Shown: positions 7,541-15,333 of the stretch, piece after piece
Numbering within the stretch: position 1 is the stretch's first letter
How the letters are laid out: each line of letters starts with the position of its first letter
Source of the DNA: Fen-1308 sp035319125
Lineage (GTDB): Bacteria > Nitrospirota > Thermodesulfovibrionia > Thermodesulfovibrionales > Dissulfurispiraceae
Reading direction: 5' to 3'
DNA length: 32,502 nucleotides
Assembly: GCA_035319125.1 (NCBI GenBank)
Contig: DATHDG010000025.1
Span: 1 to 32,502, forward strand
The notes under the pieces: model-generated
The model's database searches: none
What the model saw: the letters and a program-made list of their open reading frames with translations, nothing else
Told to the model about the DNA's origin: nothing
Program-made: the position numbers and the translations under genes

Positions 7541-10500
7541 TTGCAGGAAGACATTTACGCCCTTTTTCAAAAGCCAAAGAACCCTCGGGATTTCGATGCA
7601 ATCCGTATAAAACTGGCATCACCCGAAAAGATAAGAGAGTGGTCGCACGGCGAGGTGAAGAAGCCTGAGACCATCAACTACCGCACCTTCAAGCCGGAGC
7701 ACGACGGACTCTTCTGCGCTAAGATATTCGGTCCTGTCAAAGACTGGGAATGCCTTTGCGGCAAATATAAACGTATGAAGCACCGCGGTGTAATATGCGA
7801 CAAGTGCGGTGTCGAGGTCATACAATCCAAGGTCAGAAGGGAGCGCATGGGGCATATCGAGCTTGCGACTCCTGTTGCTCACGTATGGTTTCTTAGGGGG
7901 TTGCCGAGCAGGATAGGCACATTGCTTGACATGACAGTCAGGCAACTGGAACGAGTACTCTATTTTGAGGACTATATAGTTATTGATGCCGGAGATACGA
8001 CACTCAAGGAAAAGGATCTTCTTACAGAAGAGGAATACAAGAAGAAGATCTCTGAGTTTGGAACTAAATTTAAGGTCGGAATGGGAGCGGAGGCTATAAG
8101 GGAGCTTCTTAAGAAGGTCGATCTCGCTACGCTGGCAAAGGAGCTTAAGGAAAAGATAGATTCTGTCTCATCCCTGGGCGTAAAAAAGAAGCTTACCAAG
8201 AGGCTGCGTGTTGTAGATGCCTTTATAAAATCGTCCAATCAGCCTGACTGGATGATTCTGGATATTGTTCCAGTGCTGCCGCCCGATCTCAGACCTCTCG
8301 TCCCGTTGGACGGCGGAAGGTTTGCGACATCTGATCTCAACGATCTTTATCGCCGCGTTATAAACAGGAATAACAGACTGAAGAGATTGATGGAGCTTAA
8401 GGCCCCTAGTGTCATTATAAAGAATGAGAAGAGGATGCTTCAGGAGGCGGTGGATGCGCTTTTTGACAACAGCAAAAAGACTAAGGTCCTTAAGGCCGGA
8501 GGCAAGAGGGCTCTTAAGTCGCTGAGCGACATGATCAAAGGTAAGCAGGGCCGTTTCAGGCAGAACTTGCTTGGCAAGAGAGTCGATTATTCCGGTCGTT
8601 CAGTTATCGTGGTAGGCCCCGATTTGGATTTAAACCAGTGCGGTCTGCCCAAGATGATGGCGCTGGAGCTCTTCAAGCCTTTTGTATTCAACAAGCTCGA
8701 AGAAAAAGGATATGCAACTACAATCAAACAGGCGAAGAAACTGGTTGAGAAAGAGAAACCGGAAGTCTGGGATGCTTTGGAAGAAGTAATCAGGGAGCAC
8801 CCGGTATTGCTGAACCGCGCACCTACGCTTCACCGTCTTGGTATACAGGCATTCGACCCGATGCTTGTCGAAGGTAAGGCGATCAAGTTGCATCCGCTAG
8901 TCTGCACGGCTTTTAATGCCGACTTCGACGGCGATCAGATGGCGGTTCATGTGCCTCTTTCTCTTGAAGCTCAAATTGAGGCGCGTGTTCTTATGATGTC
9001 GGTAAACAACCTGCTTTCGCCTGCAAATGGAAAGCCTATTGTGCTGCCGACGCAGGACATGGTTCTGGGCATCTATTATCTTACAAAGAAGAAATTGGGC
9101 GTAGCTGGAGAAGGAAAGGCATTTTCCGACATTGATGACGTTAGAGTTGCTTACGACGCCGGTGCAATTGATGTCCACGCCGGAATCAGAGTGAGGAGCA
9201 ATGGCGGCTTTATTGAAACTACTGTAGGCAGGATGATTTTTAGCGAGATTCTTCCAAAAAATGTTCCTTTTGCTATGATAAACAAGGAGCTGACCAAAAA
9301 GGAACTCGGCAAGCTTATCGAATTTATACATAGGAATGCGGGCAAACGCGAGACTGTTGTATTTCTCAATAAGCTGGAAAAAATGGGCTTCCGTTTTGCA
9401 ACGCGCTCCGGCATATCAATATGCATTGATGACATGCATATTCCTACGAAGAAAGGCGAATTGATCAAGGACGCTGAAGATGAGGTCATGGAAGTCAGCA
9501 AGCAGTACGCTGACGGTCTTATAACCCAGGGAGAAAGATACAATAAGGTCATCGACATCTGGGCTAACGTGACTGAAAAGGTTGCAGATGAGATGATGAA
9601 AGAACTGGGTGCTGAAGATGGCAAGGCCCTTTCTGAAGAGGAGCTTCAGGAGAGCCGCTCCTTTAACAGCATTTATATGATGGCTGATTCAGGCGCAAGA
9701 GGAAGTACAGCACAGATAAGGCAGCTGGCCGGCATGAGAGGGCTGATGGCAAAGCCATCCGGCGAGATTATCGAAACCCCGATTACAGCAAACTTCCGCG
9801 AGGGCCTGACGCCGCTGCAGTACTTCATATCTACACACGGTGCGCGTAAGGGTTTGGCTGATACGGCCCTTAAGACAGCAAATGCCGGATACCTGACTAG
9901 AAGGCTTGTTGACGTTGCTCAGGACGTGATACTTATGGAAGAAGATTGCGGCACCAGGGAGGGTATAACCGTTTCTGCTTTGATAGAGGGTGGCGAGATT
10001 ATACAGACCCTTGAGGAAAGGATATTCGGCAGGACTGTTGCCGAAACTGTCAAGGATCCGGTGACCAATGAAATCATCGCTCAAAGAAACTCGATGATAG
10101 ATGATGAGCTTGCGAAGAAGATTGTTGATTCGGGGATTGACAGGATTAAGATCCGCTCTGTATTAACTTGCCACTCAAAGAACGGTGTTTGCGGCAAATG
10201 TTATGGGAGCGATCTTACGCGAGGCGAAGCAACCGAGATAGGCGAAGCTATAGGTATTGTTGCGGCTCAGTCCATTGGAGAGCCTGGCACACAGCTTACT
10301 ATGAGAACCTTCCATATAGGTGGTGCTGCAACAAAGATCATCGAGCAGGCTGTTCTTACATCTAAGAATTCCGGCTTTATTAAGTTTGTTGACCTTAACG
10401 CTGTCAAGAACAAGGAAGGATTCAATACTGTTCTCAACCGGAATGCTATGATCTCGATTGTAGACAAGTCAGGAAGAGAGAAAGAAAAATACAATCTTGT

Positions 10501-11662
10501 CTATGGCGCGAGGATCTTTGTCGAGGACAAGCAGCGTGTGGAGGCGAACCATCGACTTGTCGAGTGGGACCCCTATTCTACGCCAATTCTGACTGAGATT
10601 GGAGGAAAGATCGCCCTGGGAGATATCCTCGAGGGCGTCACCTTCAAGGAAGAGGTCGATGAAACTACCGGTTTGGCTCACAAGGTTATCATCGACTATC
10701 CGGGTAATATGAGGCCGAGGATATCGATAAAAGATACTGCCGGTAAGACTGCAAAGATACCGGGTACAAATAACCCGGCGCGCTATATGCTGCCTGCCGG
10801 AGCACATATGCTTGTGGAAAGAAATGATGAAGTAGCACCGGGCGATATTCTTGCAAAGATACCCAGGGAAACGACCAAAACTAAAGATATTACGGGAGGT
10901 CTTCCTAGGGTTGCGGAGCTCTTTGAGGCCAGGAAACCCAAGGAGCAGGCAATCGTTACTGAGATTGACGGCATAGTCGAATTCAGAGGGTCTCATAAGG
11001 GTATGCGCGTTGTGCTTGTAAAAGGTGGCAATGAGACCAGAGAATATCTTATCCCCAAAGGCAAACATGTTACTGTTCATGAAGGTGACTGGGTAAAGGC
11101 CGGAGAGCCGCTGATGGACGGGTCTGTTAATCCTCACAGTATTCTGGACATACTCGGTCCAAAGGAATTGCAGCGTTATCTTGTTGATGAAGTGCAGAAA
11201 GTATACAGGCTGCAGGGTGTCTCTATCAGTGACAAGCATATCGAGGTCATAGTCCGTCAGATGATGAGGAAGATCCGTATAGAGGATTCCGGCGATACTA
11301 TTTTCCTCATCGGAGACGAGGTTGACAGGCTTGTGTTTGTTGAAGAGAATGAGCGGGTCAAAGCAGAAGGCGGAAAGCCTGCACATGGAAGACCCCTGCT
11401 TTTGGGAATAACAAAGGCTTCACTTGCAACCGAAAGTTGGGTTTCCGCTGCGTCGTTCCAGGAAACCACAAGGGTCCTTACCGAAGCGGCCCTCGGCGGT
11501 GGGGTGGATGAGCTGAATGGCCTTAAGGAAAATGTCATCATGGGGCGTGTTATCCCTGCAGGTACCGGGATGCCGATCTATAGAGACACGTTTATAGAAG
11601 GCGACTTCTATGCGATGCAGATCGAAGAAGAAAGCAAATCTGCTGCGACAGAAGAAAGCTAA
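7541..11662 (+). CDS. rpoC: DNA-directed RNA polymerase subunit beta'
   Basis: The 1373-residue beta' subunit starts at TTG two bases after the rpoB stop, with GGGAGG just upstream. The N-terminal zinc site is C71/C73/C86/C89. The catalytic loop NADFDGDQ (459-466) carries the three Mg-binding aspartates 461, 463 and 465. The second zinc site is C803, C877, C884 and C887. The C-terminal region contains the bridge/trigger elements and the SWVSAASFQETTRVLTEAA motif. It is the last gene of the ribosomal/polymerase run and is followed by a terminator. Confidence 0.98.
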   Translation: MQEDIYALFQKPKNPRDFDAIRIKLASPEKIREWSHGEVKKPETINYRTFKPEHDGLFCAKIFGPVKDWECLCGKYKRMKHRGVICDKCGVEVIQSKVRRERMGHIELATPVAHVWFLRGLPSRIGTLLDMTVRQLERVLYFEDYIVIDAGDTTLKEKDLLTEEEYKKKISEFGTKFKVGMGAEAIRELLKKVDLATLAKELKEKIDSVSSLGVKKKLTKRLRVVDAFIKSSNQPDWMILDIVPVLPPDLRPLVPLDGGRFATSDLNDLYRRVINRNNRLKRLMELKAPSVIIKNEKRMLQEAVDALFDNSKKTKVLKAGGKRALKSLSDMIKGKQGRFRQNLLGKRVDYSGRSVIVVGPDLDLNQCGLPKMMALELFKPFVFNKLEEKGYATTIKQAKKLVEKEKPEVWDALEEVIREHPVLLNRAPTLHRLGIQAFDPMLVEGKAIKLHPLVCTAFNADFDGDQMAVHVPLSLEAQIEARVLMMSVNNLLSPANGKPIVLPTQDMVLGIYYLTKKKLGVAGEGKAFSDIDDVRVAYDAGAIDVHAGIRVRSNGGFIETTVGRMIFSEILPKNVPFAMINKELTKKELGKLIEFIHRNAGKRETVVFLNKLEKMGFRFATRSGISICIDDMHIPTKKGELIKDAEDEVMEVSKQYADGLITQGERYNKVIDIWANVTEKVADEMMKELGAEDGKALSEEELQESRSFNSIYMMADSGARGSTAQIRQLAGMRGLMAKPSGEIIETPITANFREGLTPLQYFISTHGARKGLADTALKTANAGYLTRRLVDVAQDVILMEEDCGTREGITVSALIEGGEIIQTLEERIFGRTVAETVKDPVTNEIIAQRNSMIDDELAKKIVDSGIDRIKIRSVLTCHSKNGVCGKCYGSDLTRGEATEIGEAIGIVAAQSIGEPGTQLTMRTFHIGGAATKIIEQAVLTSKNSGFIKFVDLNAVKNKEGFNTVLNRNAMISIVDKSGREKEKYNLVYGARIFVEDKQRVEANHRLVEWDPYSTPILTEIGGKIALGDILEGVTFKEEVDETTGLAHKVIIDYPGNMRPRISIKDTAGKTAKIPGTNNPARYMLPAGAHMLVERNDEVAPGDILAKIPRETTKTKDITGGLPRVAELFEARKPKEQAIVTEIDGIVEFRGSHKGMRVVLVKGGNETREYLIPKGKHVTVHEGDWVKAGEPLMDGSVNPHSILDILGPKELQRYLVDEVQKVYRLQGVSISDKHIEVIVRQMMRKIRIEDSGDTIFLIGDEVDRLVFVEENERVKAEGGKPAHGRPLLLGITKASLATESWVSAASFQETTRVLTEAALGGGVDELNGLKENVIMGRVIPAGTGMPIYRDTFIEGDFYAMQIEEESKSAATEES

Positions 11663-11686
11663 ATTCAAAACAGCTTATTAATTCCG

Positions 11687-11730
11687 GGCCATAGACAAGA
11701 TCTTTGCTTGATCGGTCTATGGCCTTTTTT
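11687..11730 (+). terminator. Intrinsic terminator after rpoC
   Basis: GGCCATAGAC (11687-11696) pairs with GTCTATGGCC (11715-11724). An inner GATC/GATC stem extends the hairpin, and six T residues follow directly (11725-11730). This is a textbook Rho-independent terminator 24 bases after the rpoC stop. Confidence 0.95.
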
Positions 11731-11735
11731 ATGTT
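11708..11735 (+). promoter_or_regulatory. Possible sigma-70 promoter inside the rpoC terminator
   Basis: TTGATC (11708-11713), a 16-base spacer and TATGTT (11730-11735) match the -35/-10 consensus at four of six positions each. Transcription would begin about 11742, a few bases before the ATG of the next gene, which has no ribosome binding site. Weak but consistent with a nearly leaderless transcript. Confidence 0.35.
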
Positions 11736-11746
11736 ACGATCATATC

Positions 11747-12241
11747 ATGATCATAACACCCAGGTTCATTGCCGACACCATGCTCGGCAGTCTTGCCAAA
11801 TGGCTGCGGATCATGGGCCTTGATACTACGTATTACCGTGCAATTGACGACAGAGACTTAGTGAAAAAAGCGAAGCAGGAACAAAGGATACTTCTTACCA
11901 GAGATAGTGGTCTCTGCAGCAGTAAAATGATAGGCAAACATATTTTCATTCATAGCAATGAGACAATGCTGCAACTTAAAGAGGTGCTATTGTCATGCGG
12001 GATTACACCGGTGCAAATTCAAGCATTCAAACGCTGCCCGCTGTGCAACGGGATCCTGTTATCCGTAAATCGTAGGGATATTTTTTTTGACATTCCGGAG
12101 CATGTGCTTCAAAGCGCCAGCGCTTTTTTAAAATGCAGCGACTGTGGTAAAGTTTATTGGGAGGGGTCTCATAAGATACGCATGGATGCAGAAATAGAAT
12201 CTATTGTAAAAACATTGGAGAGCGCAAAAGGCAGTGAGTAG
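11747..12241 (+). CDS. Mut7-C RNase-domain (DUF82-type) protein with zinc ribbon
   Basis: With the ATG start the protein has 164 residues. The N-terminal part reads PRFIADTMLGSLAKWLRIMG (5-24), followed by ILLTRDSG (48-55), both typical of the Mut7-C family, a PIN-like fold with conserved acidic residues and predicted RNase activity. The C-terminal part is a zinc ribbon with CPLC (97-100) and CSDC (130-133), also usual for the family. Cytoplasmic; the substrate is unknown. An upstream in-frame TTG at 11708 lies inside the rpoC terminator hairpin and adds non-homologous residues, so I prefer ATG 11747. It overlaps the next gene by eight bases. Confidence 0.85.
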   Translation: MIITPRFIADTMLGSLAKWLRIMGLDTTYYRAIDDRDLVKKAKQEQRILLTRDSGLCSSKMIGKHIFIHSNETMLQLKEVLLSCGITPVQIQAFKRCPLCNGILLSVNRRDIFFDIPEHVLQSASAFLKCSDCGKVYWEGSHKIRMDAEIESIVKTLESAKGSE

Positions 12242-13238
12242 AAAATTTATCTTAGCCCTTGCCCTGATACTTATGGTCATAGCCATTGGAAATATAGGTT
12301 ATCAGGTTATCGAGGGATGGGATTTTCTTGATTCATTGTACATGACAATCATTACACTTACAACCGTAGGTTACAGGGAAGTGCACGAATTGTCGAGAAG
12401 CGGGATGATATTCACTATGATCCTGCTGATGCTGGGCGTGGGAACCTTTCTCTACGCCCTCAGCGCTGGTGCCCAAATGATTGTTGAAGGGGAGCTTCAG
12501 GACCTGTTCGGGAGGAAGAGATTGGAAAAGAAAATAAAAGAACTGAAGGGACATTACATTGTCTGTGGATACGGAAGAATGGGGAAAATTATATGCAGAG
12601 AGTTGAAAGCCGAGCACGTGCCGTTTGTTGCTATAGAAAAGAATGGGGAGTTTCACGCCAAGCCTGATGAACTGCTTGGAATAGCCGGTGACGCAACTAA
12701 CGATGATATTCTTAAAGAGGCAGGCATCGAAAGAGCGAGAGGCCTAATATCGGTGCTGCCGAGCGATGCCTTGAATCTTTACGTCGTGCTAAGTGCCCGT
12801 GAATTGAATCCGCAGCTTCATATTGTTGCAAGAGCTGGAGAGGAAGGGTCTGAAAATAAGCTTTTGCGGGCCGGTGCAGACAAGGTAGTATCACCATATC
12901 ACATCGGCGGTTTGAGGATAGCTCATACAATCCTTCGGCCGGCTGTTGTGGATTTTATAGAATTTGCAACAAAAACCGGCAATATAGAGTTGCAAATGGA
13001 AGAAGTTACAATTGTCGAAGGGTCAAAATTAGCAGGTCAGTCACTGGATCAATGCGGTATAGGACGGGAGCTTGGGGTTATAGTAGTAGGTATTAAGCGC
13101 AGTACTGGTGAAATGAGGTTTAATCCTACGTCACGCAGCACAATAAAAGCTGGAGATACATTGATTGCCCTGGGCGAAATATCGAAGTTGAAGGTTCTCG
13201 AAAGTATGTCGCGTACTCAAGCTGGCGCTACATGGTAG
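12234..13238 (+). CDS. Potassium channel protein with RCK (TrkA-N/TrkA-C) domains
   Basis: The 334-residue protein starts at GTG. It has a membrane helix (about 4-24), a pore helix and filter TTVGYREV (43-50), a second helix (about 56-80), then a cytoplasmic Rossmann RCK domain with GYGRMG (112-117). A TrkA-C-like domain follows (about 250-330). This two-helix-plus-RCK layout is the MthK/Kch type: a K+ channel gated by a ligand such as Ca2+ or a nucleotide. The filter has TVGY followed by R-E instead of G-D, which is seen in a bacterial subfamily. The gene overlaps the Mut7-C gene by eight bases, so the two are probably translated together. Confidence 0.9.
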   Translation: MSRKFILALALILMVIAIGNIGYQVIEGWDFLDSLYMTIITLTTVGYREVHELSRSGMIFTMILLMLGVGTFLYALSAGAQMIVEGELQDLFGRKRLEKKIKELKGHYIVCGYGRMGKIICRELKAEHVPFVAIEKNGEFHAKPDELLGIAGDATNDDILKEAGIERARGLISVLPSDALNLYVVLSARELNPQLHIVARAGEEGSENKLLRAGADKVVSPYHIGGLRIAHTILRPAVVDFIEFATKTGNIELQMEEVTIVEGSKLAGQSLDQCGIGRELGVIVVGIKRSTGEMRFNPTSRSTIKAGDTLIALGEISKLKVLESMSRTQAGATW

Positions 13239-13277
13239 TTCTATTGAATAACCCGGGCATTACTTTAATAACGGTAG

Positions 13278-14120
13278 ATGGTGTCTGATAATATAAAGGG
13301 TTTTGTCCTCGCTGCGATCGTTTTTTCCCTGTTCCTATATGGTTACAGGTATTATGAATATTCACAGAACGATCCGGATTTCTGTGCCTCGTGCCATGTG
13401 ATTCAAGATTCTTTCCTGGATATTCAACTGAGCAGGCATAAGGACGTTATATGTCAGAAGTGCCATGAAATAGGCATTATCGAGCAGAACAAGAGACTTG
13501 GGATTTACCTTGCTACTGGAAAGAATCCTATATCGCTTGCTCATGGACGTGCGACTCCGTGGCAGAAATGCAGTTCCTGCCATGAAGAGGCAATTTCACA
13601 GGGGGCTGTGGCTCCGACCAAGTCATACGGCCATGCCAAGCATGTGCTGAACAAAAAAATAGAATGCAAGGTCTGCCATATCAGAGCTAAGCATAGTTTT
13701 AAGCCGGACGAGACTGTCTGCCTGAAATGCCATGGAGACAGGGAAGTGCACGGGCTCACTATTGATGATTTTTCCTGCCTGAAATGTCATAGATATTCTA
13801 AACGGGAAATTGTCTTGACGCCGAGAAAACAGTGCACTATATGTCATCCCGGGTTGCCGGAGAAGGGGACGATGGCGACTTTTTCGTGCCATTACTGCCA
13901 CCGGCCGCACAGCAGAGAACTGCCGACATCGCGTACCTGTACATTAGAATGCCATCGTTCACAGCTGACGCTTGGGCAGCATGGAGCGCATTCCAAAAAA
14001 GGCATTGACTGCATGCTCTGCCATAAACCCCATACGTGGACTGTAAAGGAAAAGACCCAGAGCCTTTGCCGTCAATGTCACGCATATAAAGACCCGCGAT
14101 CTTTCGTTTATATTTTCTAA
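13278..14120 (+). CDS. Membrane-anchored multiheme cytochrome c (eleven heme motifs, NapC/NirT-like start)
   Basis: The 280-residue protein has one N-terminal membrane helix (about 8-24) without a clear cleavage site, so the rest is periplasmic. Heme c motifs are at 36-40, 59-63, 98-102, 130-134, 148-152, 167-171, 186-190, 204-208, 245-249 and 264-268, plus a CX3CH variant, CTLECH, at 221-226. The first segment (DPDFCASCHVIQDSF and the next CQKCHE) resembles NapC/NirT quinol-oxidising cytochromes; the rest resembles multiheme cytochrome c3-type chains. A role in passing electrons from the quinone pool to periplasmic partners is inferred. It starts 39 bases after the K+ channel gene and may share its transcript. 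The ribosome binding site is weak. Confidence 0.88.
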   Translation: MVSDNIKGFVLAAIVFSLFLYGYRYYEYSQNDPDFCASCHVIQDSFLDIQLSRHKDVICQKCHEIGIIEQNKRLGIYLATGKNPISLAHGRATPWQKCSSCHEEAISQGAVAPTKSYGHAKHVLNKKIECKVCHIRAKHSFKPDETVCLKCHGDREVHGLTIDDFSCLKCHRYSKREIVLTPRKQCTICHPGLPEKGTMATFSCHYCHRPHSRELPTSRTCTLECHRSQLTLGQHGAHSKKGIDCMLCHKPHTWTVKEKTQSLCRQCHAYKDPRSFVYIF

Positions 14121-14151
14121 TGATTCCTAAGCCATAAGGTTTGGGTCCTGC

Positions 14152-14179
14152 TTGCTCTTGATTTTTTCAAATGTATTAT
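14152..14179 (+). promoter_or_regulatory. Possible sigma-70 promoter for the tyrosine-rich lipoprotein
   Basis: TTGCTC (14152-14157), a 16-base spacer and TATTAT (14174-14179) form a plausible promoter; the -10 matches five of six positions. The start would fall near 14186, six bases before ATG 14192, which lacks a ribosome binding site. Confidence 0.3.
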
Positions 14180-14191
14180 TACAATAGAAAT

Positions 14192-14398
14192 ATGAAATAC
14201 CTTCTGGTAGCTCTGCTATTGATCTGCGCTGGTTGTGTTGCTTATCCGTATAACGCATACGATTACGATTATTATCAGTACCCATCACCTTATTATTATC
14301 CGTACTCTTATCCCTACTATTACCCTTTCTATCCGCACTATTATTTCAATTACTGGTCCGGTGGTAGACACCACGGCTACGGTTTCGGATTCCACTAG
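14192..14398 (+). CDS. Small tyrosine-rich lipoprotein, unknown function
   Basis: From ATG 14192 the protein has 68 residues. A lipoprotein signal peptide, MKYLLVALLLICAGC, has its acceptor cysteine at 15. The predicted mature part of 54 residues contains 20 tyrosines in YYYPYSYPYYYP-like runs and ends in a Gly/His/Phe tail (GYGFGFH). The ATG 14171 in the same frame would place charged and tyrosine residues before the signal peptide and is less likely. The -3 position of the lipobox is Cys, not the usual Leu. I do not recognise a family; Tyr/Pro-rich small surface lipoproteins are known but poorly characterised. It may be exposed at the outer membrane. Confidence 0.65.
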   Translation: MKYLLVALLLICAGCVAYPYNAYDYDYYQYPSPYYYPYSYPYYYPFYPHYYFNYWSGGRHHGYGFGFH

Positions 14399-14462
14399 TC
14401 TCCGGTTTCTCAATCCGTTATATTATTATTTCCGTCGAACTGGTAGTCCGCAGGTTCCGCCT

Positions 14463-14480
14463 ATGTCTTTTCATAGACAT
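14463..14480. promoter_or_regulatory. Candidate activator site (18-bp dyad) upstream of the sigma-54 promoter
   Basis: ATGTCT (14463-14468) and AGACAT (14475-14480) form a perfect dyad with a six-base spacer. Its centre lies about 136 bases upstream of the predicted start of transcription at 14608, the usual distance for an NtrC-type enhancer. A T-rich stretch follows, so a weak terminator hairpin is the alternative. Confidence 0.4.
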
Positions 14481-14489
14481 CACATCTTC

Positions 14490-14532
14490 TTTTTTGCGCT
14501 GCTGCATTTCGCCCTCCATATTTTCGCAAAAA
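14490..14532. promoter_or_regulatory. Second inverted repeat upstream of the sigma-54 promoter
   Basis: TTTTTGCG (14491-14498) and CGCAAAAA (14525-14532) are perfect eight-base inverted repeats 26 bases apart, at about -117 to -76 relative to the predicted start. They may be half-sites for a dimeric activator. A long-loop hairpin is also possible. Confidence 0.3.
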
Positions 14533-14581
14533 CGCAAATTAGCTGAAGTGAAATAGTTTTTAATATCAATATGATTTGTAG

Positions 14582-14597
14582 TGGCATGAATCCTGCT
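14582..14597 (+). promoter_or_regulatory. Sigma-54 (-24/-12) promoter of the NrfD/cytochrome operon
   Basis: TGGCATGAATCCTGCT matches the consensus TGGCACGNNNNTTGCW at 10 of 12 defined positions. The critical GG and GC doublets are separated by exactly ten bases. Transcription would start near 14608, followed by AAAAGGAGG (14617-14625) and the ATG at 14634. The spacing to the first gene is ideal, and a sigma-54 activator is encoded in the convergent operon. Confidence 0.75.
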
Positions 14598-14633
14598 ATA
14601 TCTCCGCTAAGAATGCAAAAGGAGGCCATAGAT

Positions 14634-14939
14634 ATGAAAACGCAATATTCAAGAAAGGGCTTATACACCGGGGCGACCATCGGTCTTATTTTATTCATCA
14701 TCATAGGTCTTCTGCCGAGCTCATTTGTCGGGGGCGTATTAGGAATTAAGATCGCCTCATATCTTCTGGGCACTTCAATTGAAACAGCACTTCTATCTAG
14801 GGCAGTCGTAGGTGTGTCGATGGTAATTGGTATATTGGCAACAGGATGTGTCTTCGTAGCGGGCACATCACTGATAGGCTGGGGGATTGCGCATCTGACC
14901 CATGCAGCGAAGTTGAGCAGGGCGCACGGGTCGGTTTAG
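14634..14939 (+). CDS. Small membrane protein, first of a tandem paralogous pair
   Basis: The 101-residue protein starts at ATG 14634, eight bases after a strong AAAAGGAGG; the longer frame from 14571 is not used because it runs through the sigma-54 promoter. It has two or three hydrophobic segments (about 13-32, 42-62, 66-90). It shares with the next gene the block KGLY-GA--GLILF-IIGLLPSSF-GGVLG-KIA and later VG-SMV, TG-VFV-G and GW. I do not recognise the family. Its place at the head of the NrfD operon suggests an accessory membrane subunit of that complex. Confidence 0.8.
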   Translation: MKTQYSRKGLYTGATIGLILFIIIGLLPSSFVGGVLGIKIASYLLGTSIETALLSRAVVGVSMVIGILATGCVFVAGTSLIGWGIAHLTHAAKLSRAHGSV

Positions 14940-14969
14940 GGTTAATCAAGACGAAAAGGAGCGTATGCC

Positions 14970-15299
14970 ATGAAAACTGGAAGCTTTGGGAAAAAAGGAC
15001 TATATGTAGGAGCCGTGCTAGGCTTGATCCTGTTCGCAATAATAGGGTTGTTGCCCAGCTCCTTCATCGGTGGCGTGCTTGGATTAAAAATCGCCGGGCA
15101 CATTTTTGGTACACCTCTCGGCATGGAACTGGTGCCAAGGATGCTTGTTGGTCTGTCAATGGTGATGGCGGTTCTGGTTACCGGTTTTGTTTTCGTTGTA
15201 GGCATAGCCATAACCGGCTGGCTTGCAGGTACGTTGGTTGATGCAGTCAAAGCCGGCAGGACAGCCCATGTTGGTGTCGCCGCAAAAGAGAAAAAATAG
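14970..15299 (+). CDS. Small membrane protein, second of the tandem paralogous pair
   Basis: The 109-residue protein begins MKTGSFGKKGLYVGA, with AAAGGAG (14954-14960) upstream. It aligns with its neighbour along almost the whole length without gaps in the first 45 residues. It differs in a longer charged C-terminus ending AAKEKK. Three hydrophobic segments are visible. The pair arose by local duplication, but the DNA has diverged clearly, so the duplication is not recent. Function unknown; probably a membrane subunit of the downstream NrfD complex. Confidence 0.8.
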   Translation: MKTGSFGKKGLYVGAVLGLILFAIIGLLPSSFIGGVLGLKIAGHIFGTPLGMELVPRMLVGLSMVMAVLVTGFVFVVGIAITGWLAGTLVDAVKAGRTAHVGVAAKEKK

Positions 15300-15333
15300 C
15301 ATATAGCGACTAAATATAAAGGAGGGTAAGTTT

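Noticed and set aside
10469..11386. Minus-strand open frame of 305 codons opposite rpoC
   Set aside because: A shadow frame within a certain gene, with no start signal or recognisable domain.
14142..14156. A second sigma-54-like site (TGGGTC-CTGC-TTGC) upstream of the tyrosine-rich lipoprotein
   Set aside because: GG and GC are separated by nine bases instead of ten and the -24 box is poor; spacing is critical for sigma-54.
14463..14499. ATGTCT/AGACAT hairpin plus T-rich stretch as a terminator of the lipoprotein gene
   Set aside because: The stem is only six AT-rich pairs and the T-rich run starts several bases away; kept instead as a possible activator site, with low confidence.
14235..14546. 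Alternate frame over the tyrosine-rich lipoprotein (103 codons, Ile/Thr-rich)
   Set aside because: It is the frame-shifted reading of the Tyr codon repeats (TAT/TAC giving Ile/Thr); it lacks a signal peptide and a ribosome binding site.
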